From Siphonodentalium dalli (taxonomy: Eukaryota; Mollusca; Scaphopoda; Gadilida; Siphonodentaliidae), in assembly GCA_032622095.1 (NCBI GenBank), contig CP136064.1, positions 190,577,794 to 190,641,793 of the forward strand: DNA of 64,000 nucleotides, given 5' to 3'. The translations under genes and the position numbers were made by a program. The notes below the pieces were generated by a model that did no database searches, had not been told where the DNA came from, and was given only the letters and a program-made list of their open reading frames with translations. Shown piece after piece: positions 52,875-64,000 of the stretch (within the stretch, counting starts at the first letter, position 1; each line of letters begins with the position of its first letter).

Positions 52875-55800
52875 CTGAAAATGTGAAAAGATTTTATTAT
52901 TTGCTCGCCTATAAAATAGTGGAAAATTACTGCAACATAAATCGTTGTATCTATCTCTTCCGAGTTACATTGAAATCATCTATGACACTGTAGCTCAACT
53001 TCTTTGTAGCTTAACTTGCAAAGAAGTTAAATTTTTGTGATGAGCAATAAACGAATGATGAATTGAATTGAGAAATTCAAGATGGCATCTGGCGGCCATG
53101 TTTTTTGGCGAATGACCCCAGAATGACTCGTTCCCATCTACATGTCAACAGCCACGACAAATTTCATTATGATTCGATCAAAGGTACAACTTGTAGCCCG
53201 TGTCAAACAATTTAGTCATGCAAAGAATCAAATCCAAGATGGCTGTCGGCGGGCATGTTTTACGGCCAAATGACCCCAAAATGACTCGTTCCCATCTACA
53301 TGTCACTGTTAACATCCATGACTAATTTAATGATGATCCAAACAAAGGTACGACCTGTAGCCTGTGCCAAAGGATTTAGTCACGCAAAGAGTCAAATCTA
53401 AGATGGCTGTCATTGGCCATGTTCTTTGGCCGAATGACCACAAAATGACTCGTTCCCATTTACATATCAAGTTTACAAGTAAAGTTGAGCTAAAAACTTT
53501 TTACAAGTAAAGTTGAGCTAAAAATGGGCAGACCGAATCAAAATTTTAACTTGATCTATATTTTCATGTAGGGCCCTGCGAATCGGGTGTTAACATTGTG
53601 AATCGAATCTCGAATCGAATCAGGCAAATGATTCGAAATCGAATCGAATCTCGAATCGAATTATTGTTACTGAGCCAATCGAGTTCAAATACATAGAACT
53701 TCGAAGAAGTTATGCCAGTTTCATTTCATTGATTTCCTTACTCGTATTTAAATTCGCGCAGTACTATTATTTGCACACACATTGGTGAGCCAATTTAAAA
53801 CTGAGCGAAAAATAGTAGAACTCCTGAGTTCATAGCGAACCACAGGGGAAAGCAGATGTATACGTTGATGAGTTACATACATTACAGACTAAGGCTGGAT
53901 TGAATATAGTCAACTTTACCTGTTTTTATAGGGCTATATATTACATGCGGGCAACCAACATAAAACTCATTACTCATAATTATGTAAACCAGCAAATTAT
54001 GGTAACATCATCGGTGTTGAAATAAGAAATATATACACGTGCCAGGCTGAAGTCATGCGAAAGTAAGCCCCCTGTTGTCAACACTGCACGGACTGACACC
54101 ATGACCAAACATCCTGAATTGTTCATGCCAACAAAACCCTCAGCCAAGTGTTGATTTTTTTCTGAAGTCAGCTGCCTAGTATGTGGTTGTGGTTTTACTT
54201 CTGTCGAGTTTATTCCTATGATGTCTATAACAATTTCAATTGATTATCACTGAGAATAATTATTTGGAGCATATAAACACACATCACACATCTTGACAAT
54301 GGATTGATGATGCAGTCATGTTTACATGCATGCGTGTATATCCATCGTTATTGTGTTTGATATACACATGTATCTTCACAAACGATTAAGAACTGAAACT
54401 GTCATCAGATCCAAGACTTCTAGGAAAATATTGTTGTCAGTTTTGAATTCGCGCAGCTAGGTGCATGAATTCAAAGTGCGCGAATTCAAAACTGAGCGAA
54501 ATATAGTACTGTGCGAATTTAAATATGAGTAAGGTAGCGTAGTATTAATTGTTCACTACACTTGCGATGATTGTGTTGTCTGTCGCTGGAACTGACATAC
54601 TCAGGACTTAGATTCAGACTCGCATTTACGAAAATCAAACAAAGATCGAAAATCTGGCACACATGTGTGTTATGGAATTCCCATGATTCCTGGAACGACA
54701 ATAGCACACAGCCTTGTATGGCAATTTTGCTTTTCACTTATGTCACTCTTACAGCTAGATTGGGTCAATTAGTTATAGATTAGTTGGCGATAACATTACA
54801 TGTCCTGCCATCAGACATAACAGTACGAGTGTACGTTTAAGTTGTTTACTACGTTAATATAGTGAATTTTCTCTTCGGGTAAGATCATTGTGATCTGCAG
54901 AAAGCACAGAAATACACCTGTCACCAAAGATTTGACGAAATCCGAATCATCGTAGCCGATTTTGAATCAAATCGATTCTCAGGGTCCTATTTTCATGTGC
55001 CTAATCCACATACAAAATTTGAAAACAATATAATAACTAAACTAAAGTTATCATCTGGAAACCAAAATTCTATGTTGACAAGGACTATAACTCTGGAAAA
55101 AATAGTGGACCAAACCCAAATTTGAACATGATCTATATTTTCATGTTTGTGATCCACATACAAAATTTGAAAACAGTCAGATAACAAGAACTAAAATTTG
55201 TTTCAGGGGACAAAAACATGAGAAAAACATGAGGAAAACGTTATCTAAAATTCTCTGAGTGAAAACTATTTAAATGCTTGGTGCTATTTGAAAGAATACG
55301 ATTATTCAGTGATATTTTTTGACATAATTGTTAGGCCACAACAGGTTATTTTCTACACTTAACCAATTTTGTGTGTAATGCATTTTAGTTGGGTGTTTTA
55401 CTATTTGCAAAATTACACATATTTCAACTCAAAGCAAACTAATTACAGCGCCGTTTCAAGATGGCGGTTACCAGCATGGTATGGATACAGATTTCAGATT
55501 TAGTGACATGGAATAGCCTCATACTGGATCAGTAGTTTCGACCCCTGATTGGTCGATTTAAATTGGAGACATTCTATTGAATTTTATATGTATTTATTTC
55601 ACTGATATCGTTCAGTTGTTTTACAGGGACACCAAAAACTATTTTTTTTATTTTTCAATAACAATGATATTCTTTGGTACTGGTATTTACATGTCTGATT
55701 TGGTTTTCAAGATATTATCAAAAGAACAAAGCAGAGAACGATGTAAAATTAACAGTTGGTTCTGAATATTTGACCACTCTTTCGCATCTCACCAATTTGA

Positions 55801-58800
55801 TAGTATCAAAAGATTATGTGCCGCTTGTAACACTGGCAATACACAGATAACTAGAGATGGGCCTGTCCCAGGTTGGACTAAGGTATACCCACGGTATTTC
55901 AACATGTTATTCCAATAAAAAATTGACCAGAAAATGTAGGAATAAAAGCTCGAAAAAGGGGGATAACTCCACTAAAAAAAGTCAGACAGACCTCATAATC
56001 GCAGGTGCACAGGTTCCCATGGTACTAAATATCAGTGCCAAGTTTAAAAGAAATTGACCGAAAAATGTAGGAATAAAAGCTTGGAAAAAATTGCATCCAC
56101 AGAGAGATGGACAGACGATGGATGGACAAGCCAATTCCTGTATACCTCCCCCCCACAACTCGTTGCGGGGCATATAACAAGTTATTTGGCATGATCGTAA
56201 CCAACTAATTAAATTGATGAAGCCTTCGGTTAACCCTAAAATTCTCCCATTCAGTTATAAAAGTATGCATTGGAATGGTCTATTATTCATTTGGAAGGGT
56301 GTTCAGGTAATAAAAGCAGACTACAGACAGAAAATACAAGATCAGATGGATTCATGTTCATTGGTGGGAAATTTTCAGATAATAAGTTCACATCTGAGAG
56401 TTATACATAGGAGGGAATGATTCTAATTGATAAGTACATGCCCTGTAATCAATGGACCCATATAAATTGAATCAACATGTCCTTGCAAAACACTGTTACA
56501 GGATATTCTAAAACAACAAGAGCTGGGCTGTCGGCCGGTGCATACCCCCATGTGGCAAACTGCCTAGTGTGGACATACCAATAACCTATGGCTGATATAT
56601 TCAGGTAGAACCCAAAAATCACACATTTTCAGAAAAAAATAAAAATGAATAACTCTAGAACAGAAAATCTGAACAAAATGATTGAACACTCCATTGATTG
56701 TAGTCAGGTTCGAAAATCTAAAAAAGCCTCTAGAAACGAAGGTGCGAGCATTTTTCTTTCAGACGCTTTTGAGAATTGTTTCTAAAAGTATTTTTTATGC
56801 TGATTTCAAAAACCAATGTTGGCAAGTTGACAAATTATTATATCTGGTCAATATTGGCAATTCAAAATGGCCGCCATAAAAAAAAAGTCTAACTTTACGT
56901 TCCGTCGAATATTGAGTATTTCCGTACTTTCGAACGAATTGGAACAAGAAGAAGTATACACAGAACATATGTGGTAATTTAATGCGAATATTTTTTACAT
57001 TTAACCTCATTTATGCCCAAAAAATGCGAAATTTATAAATTATTATGGTCTTAAATGGCAGAAAGTGAAATATGCTGGAAACATATCCTTCAAATGGTAT
57101 TGGCAGCTGTGTCTAAATGTAATTTGTAACCTGATTCCAAAAAACAAAGTTGGCAAGTCGACAAATACTTATTTCTGACCTAAAATGACAATTCAAAATG
57201 GCCGCTGTCAGCACAAAGTCTAGATTTTCGTGTTTACTGTTATATGTTGTTCTAAGACGTTTGAATATTATGCATTTCCATAATGTCGAACGAATTGTGA
57301 CGAGAGATACTATACACAGAACATATGTGGTAATCTAAAGTGAACATATTTGACATTTAATGCACTTTATGCCAAAAATGACCAAAAAAACGCATATTTG
57401 ATAAATTATTGCGGTCTTAAATGGCAGAAAGTGAAATATATCCTTCAAATGGTTGAGACAGTTGTGTCCAAATGTAATTTGTAATCTGATTCCGAAAAAA
57501 CAATGTTGGCAACTCGACAAATAATTATTTCTGACATAAAATGACAATTCAAAAGGGCCGATATAATAATCAGTTAAAAATTTGAAAATCATCAGTAATA
57601 TTATGAAACTGGTCCATCAGCACCCAATGCGACACAATTTGCCACCATATAGCCAAAAATGGTCACATAAAAGCCTTATTTATTATTGCAGTCAGGTTCA
57701 CAGTTGCAGAGTGGTGTGGATGGTGACTCTGATTTTCTGCATGTACACCCTGCTGTTACACACCCCTTATTGCATCCACATTTGATTATTTCGAGACATG
57801 ATTATGAAATAGGTTCTATAGTGACATCATGGTTGGATCTAATCGACCATTTTCTTCTTTCCATCCCATTATCGAAGGATCCGGTAATGTTTGTACAGGA
57901 ATGGTTGCTTGTTTCCAAACTAAAACATGGTAATTTATTCTCAAAAGGTGGCAATGAAATGAGTCACTGGTTGGTGGAAGCTTTTCAGGAGATTCAGTCC
58001 GAGGGAACATCCTGAATCTTGCATTGTTGAGTTTTGCATCGGAATCTCCATACAACTTGCATACAAAATGTTCAGCACTTTCAATTGTTTCAGTGGATAT
58101 TGCAATATTACCCATACCCTTTAAGAGTTCACAACATTCCAAGTTAATCTTCCATGCAGATCGTTTAGACAGCCCATTATTATATGAACGAAGTTGAATC
58201 ACACCCCGTTAAAGCATGAAACGCAAGAATATAGTTCAGAGAGTCGCTCGGTATTTGGTGGCAACATCCCTGATGGGTAAAATTTTAGGGCTTTTGGAAG
58301 TTCCAGCCATCATGAACACATCACAATCTGCAGGGAATTTGTTTAGGTAACCAAGCAATAACACTAGAACATCGACGTCCCTACTTACCACAATAACTTG
58401 TTTCAGATTGCAACCCATGCTGGCATAAAGTGAATGAAGGATAAATCTAGTGTCAGCCTCTTTGTGATTAGACTCTAACCCTTTCAATTCTGTTCTATCT
58501 ACCAAACATCTACTCTGCAATCATTGGGACCCCCCCCCCCCCCAACAACAACAGTAATAACACCTTCTGTTTTCGCTTTGGTAACAAGTTCTCGAGACAA
58601 GAAACCATTCAAATCGGACTTTACCTATGGCCACAACAAGGGCCTGACCGCCAATGACAATGCCTGCACGGGGAGATGGTGTCATTGTTGTCAGGCAGGA
58701 TACTTTCTCGATCAGAGCATCACTAAGCATTGCTTTGTTTCCAGTTCGAAGTGCTTTATTTGTCTCGCATAATGCAATTGGAACAGACAGATCGCAGTGT

Positions 58801-61800
58801 ATTACATTGTCTTGTAGTTGTCCTTCATGCTGGCAGGGCAGTCAACTTGCAAACACTGACACCATCTCCCCGTGCAGGTATTGCCATTAACGATCAGGCC
58901 CTTGTTGTGGGCATATGTAAACCGGAAAAGATAAATACATTTGGAGATTTGGCCGATGTATTCTCAGTGTGCTTGTTGAATTAGGGCGAAGGCTATGTCT
59001 GGATTGATGTAGTGTTCGACAGATACTCGGATAAATCTATCAAGACTGCCACCAGATCGAGAAGAAGTTGCAATGTACCATTGATCCGAAGGACAATAAC
59101 AAATCGTGATGGTCCCATCCCACAAAATTGCAAAAGTATCATTTTGTTGTCTGACAACAAGTCCGATTTGAATGGATTCTTGTCTCTAGAACTTGTTACC
59201 AAAGTGAAAACAGAAGGTGTTACTGTTGTTGTTGTTGTTGCAGGGGGTTCCCAGAAGATTGCAGAGTAGATTGTCCGGTAGATAGAACAGACTTGAAAGG
59301 GTTAGAGTCTAATCACGAAGAGGCTGATACTGGACTTATCCTTCATTCACTTTATACCAGCATGGGGTGCAATCTGAAACAAGTTATTGTGGTAAGTAGG
59401 GAGGTCGATGTTCTAGTGGTTGCTTGGTTACCTAGACAAAGTTCCTGCAGATTGTGGTGTGTTTGGAACGTCCAAAAGCCCTAAAATTATACCCACCAGG
59501 GATGTTGCCACCCAAATACTGAGCGACGCTCTGAACTTTATTCTTGCGTTTCATGCTTTAACAGGGTGTGATTCAACTTCGTTCATATATGGGGTGTCTA
59601 AAAGATCTACATGGAAGATTTACCTGGAATTTTGTGAACTCTTAACGGGTATAGATAATATTGCAATATCCACTGAAACAATTGAAAGTGCTGAACATTT
59701 TGTATGCAAGTTGTATGGAGTTTCCGATGCAAAACTCAACAATGCAAGATTCAGGATGTTCCCTCTCCCTCAGACAGAATCTCCGAAAAGCTTCCACCAA
59801 CCAGTGTCTCATTTCACTACCGGTACCACCTTTTTAGAACAAACTACCAGGTTTTAGTTTGGAAACAAGCAACCATTCATGTGCAAACATTACCGGATCT
59901 TTCGACAATGGGATGGAAAGAAGAAAATGGTCGATTAGATCCAACCATGATGTCACTAGAACCCATTCCAAAATCATGTCTCAAAATAATCAAATGTGGA
60001 TGCAAGAAGGGGTGTGTAACAGCAAGGTGTACATGCAGAAAATCAGAGTTACCATGCACACCACTCTGCAATTGTGGAACTGACTGTAATAATAAATAAG
60101 GATTTTTGGTGACAATTTTTGGCTATATAATGCAAAATTGTGTCATATTGGGTGTTGATGAACCTGTTTCATAATATTACTGATGATTTTCGAATTTCAA
60201 CTGATTATTATATCGGCAATTTTGAATTGTCATTTTAGGTCAGAAATAATTATTGGTCGAGTTGCCAACATTGTTTTTTAGAATCAGATTACAAATTACA
60301 TTTAGACACAACTGTCTCAACCATTTGAAGGATATATTTCCGGAATACTTCACTTTCTGCCATTTAAGACGGCAATAATTTATAAAATTCGCGTTTTTTG
60401 TCATTTTTGGGCATAAATTGGGTTAAATGTCAAACATGTTCTCTTTAAATTACCACATATGTTCTGTGTATAGTGTCTCTTGTCACAATTCGTTCGAAAT
60501 TACGAAAATACATAATATTCAAACGTCTTAGAACAACATATAATAGTAAACGAAAATCTAGACTTTGTTCTGATGGCGGCCATTTTGAATTGTCATTTTA
60601 GGTCAGAAATAATTATTTGTCGAGTTGCCAACATTGTTTTCTGGAATCAGAATACAAATTACATTTAGACACAACTGTCTAAACAATTTGAAGGATATAT
60701 GTCCGGCATACTCCACTTTCTGCCATTTAAGACCACAACAATTTATAAAATTCGCGTTTTTTTGTCATTTTTGGGCATAAATTGGGTTAAATGTCAAACA
60801 TGTTCTCTTTAAATTACCACATATGTTCTGTGTATAGTGTCTCTTGTCACAATTCGTTCGAAATTACGGAAATACATAATATTCAAACGTCTTAGAACAA
60901 CATATAATAGTAAACGAAAATCTAGACTTTGTTCTGATGGCGGCCATTTTGAATTATCATTTTGGCTCAGAAATAATAATTTGTCGACTTGCCAACATTG
61001 GTTTTTGAAATCAGCATAAAAAATACCTTTAGAAACAATTCTCAAAAGCTTCTGAAAGAAAAATCCCCGCACCTTTCACTTTTATTCCATTTCGAACCTG
61101 ACTATTGTCCTCATAGTGGTGAACATTCATACCAAATTTCATTAAGATCCAACAAGCTATGGTTGAGAAATCTGCTCGGATGGACTAACAAACCAACATT
61201 TTCAGATAAACAAAGATGAATAACAAGAACAGATAACCCAAATATAACGAATGAACACTCCATTGAATGTCCACATAGCAGTGAATATCCATACCAAATT
61301 TCCTTGAGAACCGGTGGTTGAGATATCAGCCCGGACATATGGATGTAATCCAGTATACCCACAATTTCCTTCAATCATGGCTTCAACAGCTGTAAATATC
61401 CATTCATGGATTTGCGTAAGATAGTCTAATACCTGACTTTGAAATCTTGTGTTCCTATACTGCAACTTTAGATGGAAGTTGTTTTCAATTTAAAAACCCT
61501 TTTTATTAACCCCTCCATGACTAGAGTTTATAATCGGACCATTCTCTTCACAAATTTTGAAATAACTTGCATCAATTCCCTGCTCTTTTAATAGAAGTTT
61601 ACCATAATCAAGGAGAGGTCCACACACATTAACCCAGGTAAATATTCAGAATTGAACATGTTCGTATGCCATATGGTCATCATGCATGTGTGAACACTTC
61701 AAGTTTTCACACTATTGTTAATTTAAGCATGAAGCCACTCCCATGGCTATACACTGCATTTGTAGACCGATGCTGTTGATAGAAAAACAGCTTGGGTGCA

Positions 61801-64000
61801 TATTACATGATTTCGGCTTTATGCATATTCTGTTAATTACATAAGAAAAGCCATGAACCGACGCTATGCAATAAAGCGAAATTGAATGTACAATCATACA
61901 TTATGTTGACCAGATATCATTATAGAATATCTTTCCAATTGCATTCTGACTCCCACATCTGAGGATATTATTGAAAATATTACAGGGGAGTTACTTTTGG
62001 AGGTGCATGTATGAATAAATTCTCACTTCTATTAATGAAAATAACCCTTTGAGCCACCTTGATTATTACTTATTTAATTGTATTACATGATCCGACCTTT
62101 ATTCCATTCATTAAACCCATTCTATAATGATGATATACAGTAATGCTCTAAATAATCGACTTCTTAACCACAGCATAATTATGGGTAACTTTTCAGGATT
62201 TAGTCGGAAATATGGAATGTTGCCATTCATCGGAAAGCTCTCGGGGAGAGCTTTCCGATGAATGGCAACAAGCCATATTTCCGACTAAATCCTGAAAAGT
62301 TACCCATAATTCTGCCGTGGTTAAGAAGTCGATTACTTAGAGCATTACTGTACATGAAATAGTGCCAGGTGTACCCAAATGAATTATTGTTGCACAAATG
62401 TGACCATTGACTTCTGGTTTGTCGTCTGTTTACATTCTGTATGCTACAGACAAAGAATGAAGAAGAATTGGTGTCTGTGACTAATATTGATATAGTTTGA
62501 AATGTTATTTCATTAAATTTACGCCATTAAATAGGTCAAAGAGTCTAATTTATCACGGACTATTTCTTTACGCGGGCAAACAACTCATAGTTATGTGAAA
62601 CGTCAACGGAGCCCTTATAGAAGCCGCTGTTACTTTCACGTCCCATTTCTTGATTTAAGTATGTTTTATGGAGGTTTTGGATCAAGTAATAATTTGAATC
62701 TACAACTCGTCCCCAGTTTATAGCGAAATTTACAAAACTCATCCAGTAAATTAGGTATGGACCAAGCCAGAGGCTCGATCCAGACCTTATTTACTGGACC
62801 TATTTGTCAATTTTGCTATAAACTGTTGTTTCGTTATAGATCCGGCCTCTATTTAGGGAATTGACACTAATATATCACCTACATACCTGATGACACTTGA
62901 AGCACATCCAGTTGTAGCTCTGTGGGACATCATCATGGCGCACACTGTCCAGATCCATTTTGGCTTGCATCTTCCACTGAGCTGCTATTGTTGGTTGTGG
63001 GTTTGCAGTATATTCATGATGGCCAGAACAGCGACTTCTGCTGTATGATGGTCTTGAGTCACTGCTGTCGTATTCATTACTGTGTCGCTGATGGGATGCT
63101 CGTGCGTTCATTCTTGAGAAAAACTCTCCATAACTACCGGTACCATGGTAGCTCGGTCTGCTGTCTGTCGTGTCATAATGCTCACTCGCTTGTTCATGAA
63201 CAGGTAGGCCATTCTCAAGACGGTAAATAACATCCTGTATATACACCATCACCTGATTGCAAAGTTCCTCCCTCCCAATATTCTTATCCGGGTGCCATTT
63301 CAAGTAGAGTCTTTTTATCATACGTTTTCTGTCTACATCAGGGAGATGCCATATGTCCTTCAGTTGTCGCAAAATATCTCTAGAGACCTCCACAAATGAC
63401 TGTGTGCTGGTTTCTGGTAAAGATTGCCCGCCATCAGATTTTGACAGAACTAGGTCTTTGCGAACATCAAAATGTCTCACAAATCGATAAAGTCTAGATG
63501 CAGGTACATCCACAACTCCTTCAGTGATGCCAAGATCAACTTTGTACTGTATTGTATGTAGTCTGTCAGTACTGTGGTCACCATCACGAAGACATTCAAC
63601 AACTTTTGCATATCTATAGGCAGCACCACAACCTTCATCTAAACAATTGTCTGTGTTATGTTGTGATTCAATATCAGCATCCATGACCTCATAAGCTACA
63701 ATCACACCTTTCTCCAAAATATAGCAGTCATTGTCAAAAAATTTGTGGAATCTCACAGGGACAAGCTCTCCTACTTTGGGCATCAAAGTACCAGCATGTA
63801 GAATGTCAATAGTTTTGACATCACAGATGTCTGCATCACTCAGAATAGCTTCAATACTTTCAGGACTTGTTTGAGACTCCACAACTTGAAGTAGAATGTT
63901 AAATACTTTACTTTCGATGGGGTAGTGGCTCATCTTCATCACATATTGTAGAAATTCAGCTAATATCCTGTTTACTTTATTGTCCTGAACTTCTGAAGAA
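52560..64000 (-). CDS. Sacsin-like protein, C-terminal part (J domain and HEPN)
   Basis: Two minus-strand exons, 64000-62887 (open to the window edge) and 52874-52560, join in phase 0 and give 475 codons ending in TAA. Sacsin is a giant Hsp70 co-chaperone. The upstream exon has a sacsin-type region (FLQ..., SDADI, VPASRLYRFV), then RLYLKWHPDKN, a J domain with HPD at 63286-63294, a Ser/Tyr-rich linker, and the start of a HEPN domain (AKMDLDSV...NWMCFKCHQ). The last exon continues it: AVEKLMKAV, then KMRYPD, IPALAYS and a final helix. The join CHQ|AVEKLMKAV rebuilds the usual HEPN core. The N-terminal ATPase-like repeats would lie beyond 64000. A lineage-specific paralogue rather than SACS itself is possible, so no symbol is given. 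Confidence 0.85.
52978..53528 (-). repeat. R1, minus copy
   Basis: GACACTGTAGCTCAACTT to AAGTTGAGCTAAAAA, with about three ~155-bp units (CCAAGATGGC, ACTCGTTCCCATCTACATGT). In the sacsin-like intron. Confidence 0.82.
53569..54989. mobile_element. hAT-like element with GAATCGAATC-rich ends
   Basis: TIRs TAGGGCCCTGCGAATCG / CGATTCTCAGGGTCCTA, flanked by a perfect 8-bp duplication TTTTCATG (53561-53568, 54990-54997). Near the left end CGAATCGAATCT is repeated. A second inverted pair lies inside (about 53735-53830 against 54440-54540; AAATTCGCGCAGTACTAT-like). No transposase recognised. Confidence 0.82.
54998..55849. other. Sacsin-like intron; no gene seen
   Basis: R2-like remnants (CTAAAGTTATCATCTGGAAA, about 55030-55190), otherwise unique AT-rich sequence. 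Confidence 0.4.
55850..56178 (-). repeat. TATACCCC repeat family R3, minus copy
   Basis: The right end shows TATACCTCCCCCCC and GGGGCATATAA arms; two units with GTAGGAATAAAAGCT and GGGGGATAACTCCACTAAA. Confidence 0.72.
57680..58730 (-). pseudogene. Academ-like transposase copy, left arm
   Basis: Minus-strand frames include a NHKEADTRFILH motif, VVSRDVDVLVLLLGY, and LVWKQAT...GWKEENGRLDP. A frame break near 57816 precedes the Cys-rich tail, in which one cysteine is changed. The part holding the GCDST motif is missing between 58236 and 58202. Inactive copy, inverted with respect to the right arm. Confidence 0.7.
58920..60099 (+). pseudogene. Academ-like transposase copy, right arm
   Basis: Plus-strand frames carry TFGDLADVF near 58940, RYSDKSIKTATRSRR, NHEEADTGLILH, VVSREVDVLV, FHALTGCDSTS and the C-terminal finger CGCKKGCVTARCTC...CTPLCNCGTDC ending at TAA 60099. 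Frame changes near 58985, 59270, 59420 and 59790 inactivate it. More complete than the left copy and the best representative of the family in this window. Confidence 0.72.
61108..62147. other. Sacsin-like intron; host repeat and unique DNA
   Basis: 61108-61350 is a two-unit repeat (CATACCAAATTT, GAACACTCCATTGA, ATATCAGCCCGGACATATGG) that also supplied the target of the Academ-like element. The rest shows nothing. Confidence 0.5.
62148..62350. mobile_element. Tc1/mariner-like foldback MITE, copy F (best preserved)
   Basis: A 203-bp near-perfect palindrome from CAGTAATGCTCTAAATAATC to CATTACTG, TA on both sides, centred on CTCTCGGGGAGAG near 62243. Confidence 0.88.
62351..62886. other. Sacsin-like intron, proximal part
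   Basis: A short imperfect inverted repeat (CCAGTAAATTAGG / CCTTATTTACTGG) at about 62743-62808. Donor ACATAC (GTATGT on the minus strand) at 62881-62886. Confidence 0.5.
62887..64000 (-). CDS. Sacsin-like gene, J-domain exon (5' end outside window)
   Basis: 371 open codons on the minus strand with no stop up to the window edge; the internal GTG/ATG around 63930-63942 is not a start. Contains the HPD-bearing J domain and the first HEPN helix, and ends in CAG before GTATGT. Confidence 0.88.

Larger units (their letters stand above)
56701..61104. mobile_element. Palindromic Academ-like transposon, 4.4 kb
   Basis: TIRs start TAGTCAGGTTCGAA (the first nine bases equal those of the 11450 element). 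TTG (56698-56700 and 61105-61107) is a 3-bp target duplication. The disrupted host repeat has a relative at about 61250, so the empty site can be inferred. Arms of about 1.9 kb (56701-58615 and 59155-61104) are inverted copies; each has a terminal region with ~290-bp subrepeats (GGCCATTTTGAATTGTCATT, GAGTTGCCAACATTG) and a copy of the transposase gene, arranged head to head. Lies in the sacsin-like intron. Confidence 0.8.

Noticed and set aside
57686-58015. Plus-strand 109-codon ORF
   Set aside because: Antisense shadow of the Cys-rich tail of the left-arm transposase copy.

Overview
The window is AT-rich animal nuclear DNA: split genes with GT-AG introns, long introns full of transposons, several MITE families, tRNA-derived SINEs and no bacterial-style gene packing. 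The repeat landscape (Helitron, hAT, Tc1/mariner, PIF/Harbinger-like, piggyBac-like, Academ-like and Polinton-like remnants, plus minisatellite-bearing repeats) suggests a marine invertebrate, perhaps a lophotrochozoan. I cannot name the species.

Layout. 1-1.8 kb: decayed Polinton/Maverick-like virus-related DNA (integrase fragment, broken structural-type gene). 1.8-3.93 kb: tandem satellite of about 390 bp. 4.1-6.5 kb: an intronless 615-codon transposase-derived gene with TATA box and initiator, two related structured elements in its 3' region, and a canonical histone-mRNA 3' stem-loop with a U7-complementary element. 6.5-17.4 kb: repeats, including a 4.9-kb minisatellite-bearing repeat into which an Academ-like transposon (11450-13083) inserted. 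17.57-34.63 kb: a complete ASCC1 orthologue on the + strand in seven coding exons. 34.7-52.4 kb: almost entirely transposons and MITEs, including a 4.5-kb pogo-like element carrying a nested 3.3-kb element. 52.56-64 kb: the 3' end of a sacsin-like (SACS) gene on the - strand. Its J-domain exon (62887 to beyond 64000) and last exon (52560-52874) are separated by a 10-kb intron holding a 4.4-kb palindromic Academ-like element and a hAT element.

The two conserved cellular genes are an RNA-binding/2H-phosphoesterase-fold subunit of the ASC-1 complex and a sacsin-type DnaJ/HEPN co-chaperone; they are convergent, and nothing links their functions here. The most unusual locus is 4085-6491: a chimeric DDE-transposase / Ulp1-protease remnant / PHD-finger protein whose promoter and 3'-end signals resemble those of a replication-dependent histone gene. 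Its 3' region carries two copies of a multi-hairpin element whose closing stem shows compensatory base changes. Exon joins were checked by reading frame and splice dinucleotides only; all family assignments come from recognised motifs, not searches.
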